Below the pieces are notes generated by a model. That model was not told where the DNA came from. It ran no database searches and worked only from the letters and a program-made list of their open reading frames with translations. From Hymenobacter puniceus (GTDB lineage Bacteria; Bacteroidota; Bacteroidia; Cytophagales; Hymenobacteraceae), in contig NZ_JACSCX010000001.1 of NCBI RefSeq assembly GCF_014333525.1, positions 372,001 through 436,000 of the forward strand: a stretch of DNA of 64,000 nt, given 5' to 3'. Positions 42,301 to 48,936 of this stretch are shown here, one piece after another. Both the position numbers and the translations under genes were made by a program. The stretch's first letter is position 1, and each line of letters begins with the position of its first letter.

Positions 42301-43078
42301 CTTGGTAGAACGGGTTACTGGGCACACCGGCCCCGGTTTCAGGGTCGAGGCGCAGAATCTTACCGCTCAAACAATCCACGGCCTGTGCCCGGTAAGCTCC
42401 GATGTTGTCTTTGCTGGTCATCAGGCCATCAGCCAGCGCCTGGGCGTAATAGGTGTTGGGGTTGCTGCCGTAGTCGTTGTCTGAGCCGTGAGCGCCGTCG
42501 CCGACGGAAGCCAGCAGCGTGCCGTCGGCCCCGAAAACCAGACTACCCGCACTGTGGCTGCGCTCCAGACTAACCACACCCGTCGATCTGGTGGCGCCCA
42601 GCAGAATCTTTCGGCTCACCGGGTTTACGCTGTAGGCAGTGCCGCTCCGGGTGGCGGTGTAGCGCGTCAGGCGGCTGATACTGGCACTGAAATAATCGTT
42701 GGTAGCAGGGTTGTAGGCCGGCGTCCCAAAATTCAGCAGATGATGCCGGTCTACGAGGTAGAATAAGTAGAAGTAGCCGTTGGTCTCGAACTGCGGATGC
42801 AAAGCAAAACCAAGTAGGCCGTGGTCATTCCAGGCCCCTACCTCCGGGCTTATATCAAGCAGCAGCGTCCGCTGGCCGTCGTATACCACCCATACTTTGC
42901 CGCCCCGCTCCCACACGAACATGTGAGTGCCACTGGCATTAAAAGTGAGCCCAACTGCCTCATTCCACTGATCGGAGACGACCGTGGAGGTGAAGCCTGC
43001 GGGGGGCGTCTGTGCTCTCAGAGTGTGCACTGATAGTGGCAGAAGCAGGAGCAGAAAGAAGCAGAGATATCTACGCAT
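39380..43078 (-). CDS. secreted glucose/sorbosone dehydrogenase-like protein with PKD and duplicated malectin-like domains
   Basis: The ATG at 43078 gives a signal peptide (MRRYLCFFLLLLLPLSVHTL, then RAQ); the ORF extends 204 bp further but is less likely. About 1232 residues. The N-terminal beta-propeller (about 30-480) is sorbosone/glucose-dehydrogenase-like: ISPEVGAWNDHGLLGFALHP, SLVFGADGTLLASVGDGAHG, SKVWALGFRNPFRMTRRPGT, GQNMGWPLFEGLE. A PKD domain follows (SYRWDFGDGSSS), a further Ig-like region, then two malectin-like domains either side of a PKD/Ig domain (SYVFSLVVRDNAN). The C-terminal part (LHPNPSPDGRYTLELSAAPN ... FRLLR) is a type A T9SS sorting domain. It probably oxidises or binds sugars at the cell surface. 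Calcium/PQQ binding cannot be judged. Confidence 0.85.
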   Translation of the reverse strand: MRRYLCFFLLLLLPLSVHTLRAQTPPAGFTSTVVSDQWNEAVGLTFNASGTHMFVWERGGKVWVVYDGQRTLLLDISPEVGAWNDHGLLGFALHPQFETNGYFYLFYLVDRHHLLNFGTPAYNPATNDYFSASISRLTRYTATRSGTAYSVNPVSRKILLGATRSTGVVSLERSHSAGSLVFGADGTLLASVGDGAHGSDNDYGSNPNTYYAQALADGLMTSKDNIGAYRAQAVDCLSGKILRLDPETGAGVPSNPFYQASDPQAPCSKVWALGFRNPFRMTRRPGTGSASPADGNPGTLYVGNVGYFTWEEVEVVSRAGQNMGWPLFEGLEANTTYMGRTQPNPYAPNPQYGINGCTQQYFTFQNLITQATPSGTATFLNPCGGQAIPNSIPTFVHTRPLIDWGHNGGPSRTGIFTGSTPGVVNLGAAGSPVAGPQFGGSASVGGVFYPHNDFPAQYQNTYFFGDYSGGWIRNMAVSGTNVPSVVGNFISDGAVAVGLAVHPTTPGLYYINFPSEIIKVTYTASNQAPVAVASSNLRFGPSPLSVQFTGSTSTDPENQLLSYRWDFGDGSSSTAANPTHSFVAPAGTPTPYTVRLTVTDPQGLTGQATLLISANNTPPQVTITSPAPNTLYSVATQSAFVLRASVADTEHGTAQLSYRWQCFLHHADHQHPEPVQTTPEATLTTTPVGCGAETYYYRIVLTVTDAAGLATTQEMRLNPDCASAPTLSFYRAINVGGPALSLDGNTWEAGTATGFNTNGFVFTDNSVPLVPTTDAPRTAMIRNSAYNPSGLTATLSGVPAGQYRVWVYVWEDNNAEVFSLAINGQIVAPNYNSGPAGTWNNPGPYDITVGTDGTVQISSTGGTMNLSGLELWRLGTAPPPGNQVPVAAAGPDQTLTLPTNSVQLQGSGTDADGTISAYNWSQVSGPNTAVFSSLAVAQPTVSGLVAGSYVFSLVVRDNANASSAPDQVSVLVNPAPGGGTSYAFYRAINVGGPALSLDGNTWEAGTAAGFTTNGSVFSNNAVPLVPTTDAPRTGMIRSSAWKLTGLSATLSGVPAGQYRVWAYVWEDNYPEVFSLSLNGQAVASNYNSGAAGQWARLGPYEVSVPAAGTLALTSTGGTVNLSGLELWRSTSTAARALAASGAATTAPGRTATLHPNPSPDGRYTLELSAAPNQLLRYTLVSAVGLARAEGALQLAPGRKRFSLDFSALGLEPGMYLLRVVGEGYQAQFRLLR
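39695..40134 (-). repeat. second malectin-like repeat copy within the dehydrogenase-like gene
   Basis: Encodes AFYRAINVGGPALSLDGNTW to NLSGLELWR. It closely matches the copy at 40460-40898 at both protein and DNA level, which indicates a fairly recent internal duplication. Confidence 0.8.
40460..40898 (-). repeat. first malectin-like repeat copy within the dehydrogenase-like gene
   Basis: Encodes SFYRAINVGGPALSLDGNTW to NLSGLELWR. Shared blocks with the second copy include PLVPTTDAPRT, LSGVPAGQYRVW and YVWEDN. Confidence 0.8.
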
Positions 43079-43964
43079 AGTATTCAAGCTGTGAAGAAGC
43101 ATGATGAACAAGCCCAACTGCCCGCCTGCGATGAGCACTGCACAACTGGCGGGCATAAAGCGCAAACCCGGAACAGCAGGGAGATAAGCCCGCAGCCCGC
43201 CAGACAGGACGTGGCAGAGAAGGCTGCGGGCTATTAGCCTAATACCAAAACGGTGGAGCGGGTGCTGTTTAGAGCGAAGCAAGCCGCCTGCTTAGGCCGG
43301 CAGCACTAACCTACTTGGGTGAAAAAGACAGCGGGGGCAGTACAGCAAACTGCCAGATTAGGAGCTAAAAAACAGAGCCTCACGCACAAGCCGCATGCTG
43401 CGGCCCACCTACCGGAATTCGCCTGGGATACTCTCAGTTGGCCCAACCTTCCTCAACAGACAACCAACTCTACAGGCTGATTGAAATTTATAATAAATAT
43501 TTAAATAATAAATATAATTTATTTTATAATGAGCGAATAGAGTATTTGCATCACCTATTTATGTTATGTTGTCATTATACCCAGCAGGCAATTTGCTGTC
43601 GATTGCACATCTGCAGGCTTTACTGTAGCGCGGCCTGCCACAGGTGCCAATTGACTATGCATCTGAATTTTTTCCATCAAGCACATCTCACCACAACCCT
43701 TCCGGTAAGGAAATGAGTGGGCTACACTCAGAGATACAGTCTTAAATAAAGTCAGGTGAAAACCGCCTAAAAAGGCATTTGAAGGCATTTTACACAGTCA
43801 ATCTCCGATCTGTAAAGTCCAACAACCATGAAGGATGGTTAGGCAATATCTGAGCGGTGCAGCACCTTTCCTACCTCATGCAGCCACTCGCCTACATCTT
43901 CGCTCCACCCGTGCCAGGTTTGGCTACCAAACGCACGGGTAACTCCCGGTATCAGGAGGAGGAA
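43079..43964. other. long non-coding stretch upstream of the biosynthetic cluster
   Basis: Almost 900 bp between two divergent genes with no supported gene. 43470-43560 is extremely AT-rich with small palindromes (for example AATAAATATAATTTATT), and there is a hairpin AACCAT-GAAGG-ATGGTT at about 43824-43840. The promoter of the seven-gene cluster should be here. The plus frame 43438-43716 is open but Cys/His-rich and unlike a protein. Confidence 0.5.
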
Positions 43965-45413
43965 ATGGTGGCTCAAAGCCGAACCACCAACTACGCGCAA
44001 CACATTCTGGCGCAGCTGCGGCAGCACCCAACCCAGGTGTGCCTGGTGTGGCCCGCACCCGATGGCACCACCCACCGCTACACCGGCAATGACCTGCTGC
44101 AGCAAATAGCCACCACACGGGAGCAACTGCTGGGGGCTGGCGTGCAGCCCGGCCACTTGGTGCTGCTGGCGGTGCCCGTCAGCGTGGAGCTGATTGCTGG
44201 GTTGCTGGCGGTGCAGGCCGTGGGCGCCGTGCCGGTTTTGCCGCCCGCGGGTGCGTCGGGTTGGCAACTGCTGCAGCTGGTGCGCCGCCTGGATATTTCG
44301 GTAGCATTGATTGGCACTGCGCCCCGCCCGCTGATGCGGCTGGCAGCCCGGCTAGGCGGCCTGCGGCTGGTTCTGGTGGCCTCCAAGCGGCTGGAAGCTA
44401 CAGATGATGCCTGGCAGGCCTGTCCGGTACCGGCGCAGCAGCCGGCGCTGGTGTCGCACAGCTCCGGCTCTACGGGGCGCGCCAAGGCCATCCGGCGCAG
44501 CCACGTGGTGCTGCAGGCGCAGCACGCGGCCATCAAGGCCGCCTTTCCGCCGTGGCTGGGGCAGCGCGACTTTCCGCTGTTTCCGAACGTGCTCCTGCAC
44601 AATCTGGCAGCGGGCGTGGTGAGTGTGCTGCCGGCCGTGCCCTGGCACGACCTCCGGCAGCTCAGCCCGGCCCGCATTGTAGCGCAGCTGCTCATGGAGC
44701 GAGTGCAGACCCTGACCGGCAACGTGGCTTACTTTGGCGCGCTGCTGGCGCACCTGCGGCAGCAGCCCGTGGCGTTGCCGGAAGTGGTGGCGGTGGGCGT
44801 GGGTGGCTCGCCGGTGCCGGAACCGTTGGCGCAACAGCTTCGGCAGACGTTTGAGCGGGCCACCATCCACATTATCTATGGTTCATCGGAAGCCGAGCCC
44901 ATTGCTGTGCGCCAGGTGACTCCCGATTCGCCTATCCCGCTGGCCGGCTACTGCGTGGGTCCTATTCAGGATGGGCTGGAATGGCGTTTTGAGCTGCTGG
45001 GTATGATTGAAACCGAAGCCACAAACCGCCAGCCGGTGGGCGAGCTGTGGGTGCGGGGCGCGCACGTGGCGGTAGCGCCCGGCGAGTGGCTACGCACCGG
45101 CGACTACGGCTACGTGGCCGACGGCCAGCTCTACCTCACCGGCCGCCAGGGCAACGAACAGTTGCACCACGGCGTGCAGCACTACCAGCTGGAGCACCTA
45201 CTCTACCACCTGCCCGGCGTGGAGCGCGCCGCCGCCCGCGCCGATGCCACCGGCTTCACGTTGTTCGTGCAGGGCACCGCTCCGCTCGAAAGTATAGCCG
45301 AGCTGCTGGCTGAAAAGCTGCCATTGATGCCTGTTTTGGGCGTATATCGGCGTAACACGCTACCGGTGGATGCGCGCCATCATTCCAAAATTCTCTACTC
45401 TCAGCTTCGCTAA
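43965..45413 (+). CDS. class I adenylate-forming enzyme (acyl/aryl-AMP ligase type)
   Basis: I choose the ATG at 43965 because a strong ribosome site AGGAGGAGGAA (43954-43964) directly precedes it, rare in this genome; earlier GTG/ATG starts lack one. The 482-residue enzyme has the ATP-binding loop SHSSGSTGRAKAIRRSH, the A5 motif IIYGSSEAEPIAVR, the A7 motif WLRTGDYGYV, the A8 motif LYLTGRQGNEQLHHG and a late Lys (HHSKILYSQL). All steps of carboxylate adenylation therefore look possible. No carrier protein is nearby, so the acyl-AMP may go to CoA or directly to an amine. First gene of the cluster; the next starts 2 nt after its stop. Confidence 0.85.
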   Translation: MVAQSRTTNYAQHILAQLRQHPTQVCLVWPAPDGTTHRYTGNDLLQQIATTREQLLGAGVQPGHLVLLAVPVSVELIAGLLAVQAVGAVPVLPPAGASGWQLLQLVRRLDISVALIGTAPRPLMRLAARLGGLRLVLVASKRLEATDDAWQACPVPAQQPALVSHSSGSTGRAKAIRRSHVVLQAQHAAIKAAFPPWLGQRDFPLFPNVLLHNLAAGVVSVLPAVPWHDLRQLSPARIVAQLLMERVQTLTGNVAYFGALLAHLRQQPVALPEVVAVGVGGSPVPEPLAQQLRQTFERATIHIIYGSSEAEPIAVRQVTPDSPIPLAGYCVGPIQDGLEWRFELLGMIETEATNRQPVGELWVRGAHVAVAPGEWLRTGDYGYVADGQLYLTGRQGNEQLHHGVQHYQLEHLLYHLPGVERAAARADATGFTLFVQGTAPLESIAELLAEKLPLMPVLGVYRRNTLPVDARHHSKILYSQLR

Positions 45414-45415
45414 TT

Positions 45416-46573
45416 ATGGAATCCGAGTTCTACAAGGTGGCGCTGGACCGCCTGCGCTATTCGCTGGTGTGGGAAGACAGCCGCACGCTCTATAGCGCCC
45501 TCTGCATCCAGCCCACAGACCACATGCTGGTGGTAGCTTCGGCGGGCTGCAACGTGCTCAATGCTCTACTCAAAAACCCGCGCCACGTCACGGCCATCGA
45601 CCTGAATCCGGTGCAGCTGCAGCTGCTGCGCCTGAAGCGGCACGTCATCCAGCACCACGAGCACGCCGTGCTGCGCGGCTTGTTAGGGCTGGCCGGACCG
45701 GCGGCGGTGGCAGCCGCCTGGCAAACAGTGGCGCCTACGCTGCCAGCCGCCGAGCAGGCGTATTGGGCCGCATTTTTCCAGAGCCACCCGGCCGGCATTC
45801 TTACGGCAGGGCAACTGGAAAGCTACGTTACCGGCTTTCTGCCGACGCTGGCCCCGGCCATGCAGACGCAGCTGCGGCAGCTGCTGGAGTTCGATACGGT
45901 GGCGGAGCAAGCAACTTATTTCGAAACGGAGCTGGCTGATTCCACCTTTCCGGCGCAGTTCGTGGCGTATTTCGATGAGGCCAACCTGAGCAAGGGCCGC
46001 GACCCGCGCCTGTTTCGCTACGCAGCCGAGTCGGGCGGAGAAGCCTTCTACCTGCGGCTACGCGACACGCTGCACACCGAGCTGATGCGCGACAATTTCT
46101 TTCTGCGGTTCTTCTTTTTCGGGCCCGAAAACCTGCCTTGCGCCATTCTGCCGCCCTGCTACCAGCGCCGCCACCATGCGCTGCTGCGCCAGCAGCTGCC
46201 CAAGCTCACGCTGGTAGAAGGCGAGGCCGTGGGCTACCTGCGCAGCGCGGCCGGCCAGGGTATCAGCAAAGCCAGCCTGTCCAATATCTTCGAGTATACC
46301 AGCCCGGCCGAGTTTCAACGTACGGCGCAGGCGCTGTTTGCCCGCAACCGGCCGCTGCGGGTGGTCTACTGGAATCTGCTGCTCGACCAAGGGGCCAACC
46401 AGGGTGCCGATGGCGCTGCCGACGCGGCGCCGCTACCCATTGCCACGGCGGTTTCCGAGCGGCTGTCGCAGCAGGAAGCCTGCTTCTACTTCCGCAACGT
46501 GCGCGTGCTCGACTCACGCCAGATCTGTGTTGCCACTTCTTCCACACCTGCTTTTCTCGCTCACTGTGCCTGA
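45416..46573 (+). CDS. BtaA-like (DUF3419) SAM 3-amino-3-carboxypropyl transferase
   Basis: 385 residues. The start (YKVALDRLRYSLVWEDSRTL) and the SAM-binding region (HMLVVASAGCNVLNALLKNP, HVTAIDLNPVQLQLLRLKRH) fit DUF3419. Later blocks RDPRLFRYAAESGGEAFYLR, RDNFFLRFFFFG, GISKASLSNIFEY and the end RVVYWNLLLDQ...FYFRNVRVL also fit. BtaA proteins move the aminocarboxypropyl group of SAM to diacylglycerol, making homoserine lipids. BtaB, which would methylate to the betaine lipid, is absent here. This enzyme may therefore build a different acp-containing product. It is coupled to both neighbours (2-nt gap, 8-nt overlap). Confidence 0.82.
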   Translation: MESEFYKVALDRLRYSLVWEDSRTLYSALCIQPTDHMLVVASAGCNVLNALLKNPRHVTAIDLNPVQLQLLRLKRHVIQHHEHAVLRGLLGLAGPAAVAAAWQTVAPTLPAAEQAYWAAFFQSHPAGILTAGQLESYVTGFLPTLAPAMQTQLRQLLEFDTVAEQATYFETELADSTFPAQFVAYFDEANLSKGRDPRLFRYAAESGGEAFYLRLRDTLHTELMRDNFFLRFFFFGPENLPCAILPPCYQRRHHALLRQQLPKLTLVEGEAVGYLRSAAGQGISKASLSNIFEYTSPAEFQRTAQALFARNRPLRVVYWNLLLDQGANQGADGAADAAPLPIATAVSERLSQQEACFYFRNVRVLDSRQICVATSSTPAFLAHCA

Positions 46574-47801
46574 TACCGCCATTCTCGACCTGACAAGCCC
46601 GGCGTTTCTGGAAGAAATACTGCGCGCCCGCACGCCCACGCAGCCCTGCAGAGTCCTAGCCGTGGAACCCTTGCCGCTCGACAACTCGGCCAGCATTCTG
46701 GTGACGCTAACGGCCGGCCAGAGCACCCGGCCCATCGGGCACTTCGGGCTGGCCATCACGCTGGAAGAAGCCGGCCAGCCAACCACGCACCACATGGTGC
46801 TCAAGGTGAAGCCTCACGGCGGCGAAATATCCGGTATGCTGGCCGGCTTGGCCCAGCTGTGTGGCGGTGAGTTGGCCGAAGTTTACCCCAATTTTGCCGG
46901 GCGCACCGGCTTTCAGCACACCCACCAGCGCGAGCTGGCTGTGTACGAACACGCCGCGCCTGGCCTGATGCCGCGCATCTGGGGCACGCACGCCGACGAG
47001 GAAACCGGCCTCTACTGTGTGCTGATGGAGTATCTGGAGGACGTGACGCTGCTTAACTCGGTGCAGACCCCGGCCGCCTGGACCGACCACCACATCCGCA
47101 CGGCACTGGAGCAAATAGCCGCCTGGCACGCCCGCCACCTGCTGCCGCCCGGCGTGCCCGCACCCACCTGGCCCGACTTGCCTACCGGCGCCTACATGCA
47201 GGAACTGGCCCCACTCTGGACGGCGCTGCTCCACAACGCCGCGCCGCGCTTCCCGGAGCTGTTCAGCCCGCAGCGTACGGCGCAACTGCACGCGGCCATC
47301 CAACAGATTCCGGCGCGCAAAGCCTGGCTAGATGCCCGGCCGCGCACGCTCATCCACAACGACCTGAACCCGCGCAACACCTGTTTCCGGGGCGCCGGCC
47401 CCACCCTGCAGCTTTGCGCCTACGACTGGGAGCTGGCCACCTACCACGTTCCGGTGTACGATGTGGTGGAGCTGCTGTGCTTTGTACTCGATGCCGACCG
47501 CTACCACCTGCGGCCCGCCTACCTGGAGCACTACCGCCAAGCTTTGCACGCGCATACCGGCCGCTACGCCGATGTGGCCGACTTTCGCCATGAAGCCTAT
47601 TATGCTGCCCTCGATTTCGGGCTGCACCGTCTGGGCATGTACCTGATGGCACATTCCGTGGGCCCCTACCCTTTCCTGCCCCGCGTGGTTGACAGCTTTT
47701 TCAACACGCTAACCCAAACGGCATCCACTGAGCACCCAGCCTTTAAATTACCGTTGCCTCAGTCCGACGCTGCAAGCGTACGACCGGTTTTCGCCCGCTG
47801 A
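46566..47801 (+). CDS. APH/choline kinase-like phosphotransferase
   Basis: The open frame begins far upstream inside the previous gene; I take GTG at 46566 (VPDTAILDLTSPAFLEEILR), which overlaps the BtaA-like stop by 8 nt. 411 residues. The kinase fold shows ILVTLTAGQS...FGLAITLEE, MVLKVKPHGGE (nucleotide Lys), HQRELAVYEHAAPGLMPRIW, VLMEYLEDVTLLNSV (hinge), then TLIHNDLNPRNTCF with H264, D266 and N271, and the metal Asp in CAYDWELATYHVPVYDVVEL. The Brenner motif is intact. Family members phosphorylate aminoglycosides, choline, homoserine or other alcohols. In this cluster a homoserine-like or lipid headgroup hydroxyl is plausible. Confidence 0.8.
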   Translation: MPDTAILDLTSPAFLEEILRARTPTQPCRVLAVEPLPLDNSASILVTLTAGQSTRPIGHFGLAITLEEAGQPTTHHMVLKVKPHGGEISGMLAGLAQLCGGELAEVYPNFAGRTGFQHTHQRELAVYEHAAPGLMPRIWGTHADEETGLYCVLMEYLEDVTLLNSVQTPAAWTDHHIRTALEQIAAWHARHLLPPGVPAPTWPDLPTGAYMQELAPLWTALLHNAAPRFPELFSPQRTAQLHAAIQQIPARKAWLDARPRTLIHNDLNPRNTCFRGAGPTLQLCAYDWELATYHVPVYDVVELLCFVLDADRYHLRPAYLEHYRQALHAHTGRYADVADFRHEAYYAALDFGLHRLGMYLMAHSVGPYPFLPRVVDSFFNTLTQTASTEHPAFKLPLPQSDAASVRPVFAR

Positions 47802-47844
47802 CTTTGTTGCGTCGTCGTTCACATAGCCTGTTCAGATGGTTCCA

Positions 47845-47883
47845 GGCGGCGCAGCCGCCAACCAGTCCGACGCCTGCGGCGTC
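47845..47883. repeat. two small GC hairpins
   Basis: GGCGGC-GCA-GCCGCC (47845-47859) and GACGCC-TGC-GGCGTC (47869-47883) lie side by side in the 129-bp gap between the kinase and UbiA genes. They may be a remnant of a palindromic repeat or slow transcription within the operon. Confidence 0.5.
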
Positions 47884-47930
47884 GCATCGGGATAGTGACC
47901 CACAATTACCATAGCACCATACCCCTCCGA

Positions 47931-48821
47931 ATGAAACTCCGCCACCTCGCCGCGTATCTGAATCAGCGGTTTCCGCCCGTTAATATGGGACTGTTTGCGG
48001 TGCTGTTTCTGACGGTGTGGTCGGTGGTGGGGCGGGGCGCAGGAAATACATTTGGGTGGCGCGAGGTGGGCGGAATGCTGGCTACTATCTCCTTTTTCTT
48101 CCGCCTGCGGGTGTTCGATGAAATCAAGGACTACGCCACCGACGCCGTGCACCATCCGCAGCGCGTGCTGCAGCAGGGCCTCGTGACGCTGGGGCAGCTG
48201 CAGCAACTGGCATGGCTGGGGGCCGTGGGCGAGCTGGTGTGGTCGGCGCAGATGGGGCGGGCGGCGCTTGGCGGCTGGACGCTGGCGCTGGTCTACAGCT
48301 TGCTGATGCGCTACGAGTTCGGAATAGGCGAGTTTCTGAAGCGGCGGCTGGTACTATATGCACTCAGCCACATGCTCATCATGCCGCTCGTCGTTTACTG
48401 GCTGTGGCAGGCATACGCGCTGTATCAGCCCGATGTGGCCACGCCGCTGCGGTTTTGGCTGCTGGCAGCCTTGAGTTTGCTGGGCGGCTTTGCGTTCGAG
48501 CTGGCCCGCAAAACCCACGCCCCCGCCGCCGAGCAGTTCGGCATCGACTCCTACTCCCGCACGCTGGGCTACCGCGGCGCTATTGCGGCGGTGCTGCTGG
48601 TGCTATTGGGCGGCATTGCGGTGCAGAGTCTATTGCTGCAACAGCTGCAGGCCGGCGCGTGGGCATTTGTGCTGTTGGCGGGGCTGTTTGTCCTTGCGCT
48701 GCTGGTGTACGGCCGGGCGGCGGCCCGACCTCAGGAAAAGCTGCTGCGCACCGCCGAGCTGCTGGTGTCTATGTTCATGCTGACCAGCTATCTGGCCATT
48801 ATCGGCCTGGTTCTGCTGTAG
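47931..48821 (+). CDS. UbiA-family membrane prenyltransferase-like protein
   Basis: I take the ATG at 47931 (MKLRHLAAYLNQRFPP); a GTG at 47895 is possible. 296 residues with about 8-9 membrane helices. The first Asp-rich motif is FDEIKDYATD (62-71), and the second appears as FELARKTHAPAAEQFGIDSY (about 188-207), both as in UbiA enzymes, which bind Mg-diphosphate of prenyl or other activated donors. The distance and sequence suggest the branch with DEIKD rather than classical NDxxDxxxD. It may attach a lipid tail or condense phospho-activated groups in the membrane. The stop codon lies inside the palindromic element 48818-48912. Confidence 0.8.
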   Translation: MKLRHLAAYLNQRFPPVNMGLFAVLFLTVWSVVGRGAGNTFGWREVGGMLATISFFFRLRVFDEIKDYATDAVHHPQRVLQQGLVTLGQLQQLAWLGAVGELVWSAQMGRAALGGWTLALVYSLLMRYEFGIGEFLKRRLVLYALSHMLIMPLVVYWLWQAYALYQPDVATPLRFWLLAALSLLGGFAFELARKTHAPAAEQFGIDSYSRTLGYRGAIAAVLLVLLGGIAVQSLLLQQLQAGAWAFVLLAGLFVLALLVYGRAAARPQEKLLRTAELLVSMFMLTSYLAIIGLVLL

Positions 48822-48912
48822 AGACGCAATACTTTGCGTCTCGTCGTCTGCGCCGCCAAGGTCAAGGATAAACAACATCAGAATGCGCCGAGACGCGAAT
48901 ACGCGTCTCTAC
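48818..48912. repeat. composite palindromic element (two hairpins) at the UbiA 3' end
   Basis: Outer arms GTAGAGACGC/GCGTCTCTAC bracket two perfect hairpins: GAGACGCAA-TACT-TTGCGTCTC (48821-48842) and GAGACGCG-AATA-CGCGTCTC (48890-48909). The UbiA stop codon is within it. It resembles REP/BIME-type interspersed palindromes. Confidence 0.75.
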
Positions 48913-48936
48913 CCTGTTCAATTCCACCCAAACCCC

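Noticed and set aside
43438-43716. 92-residue plus-strand frame in the AT-rich gap
   Set aside because: Unusual composition (many Cys, His, Tyr), non-ATG start and no ribosome site; likely chance in AT-rich DNA.
47802-47930. Intrinsic terminator splitting the biosynthetic cluster
   Set aside because: The two GC hairpins have no T-run, so termination there is not supported.
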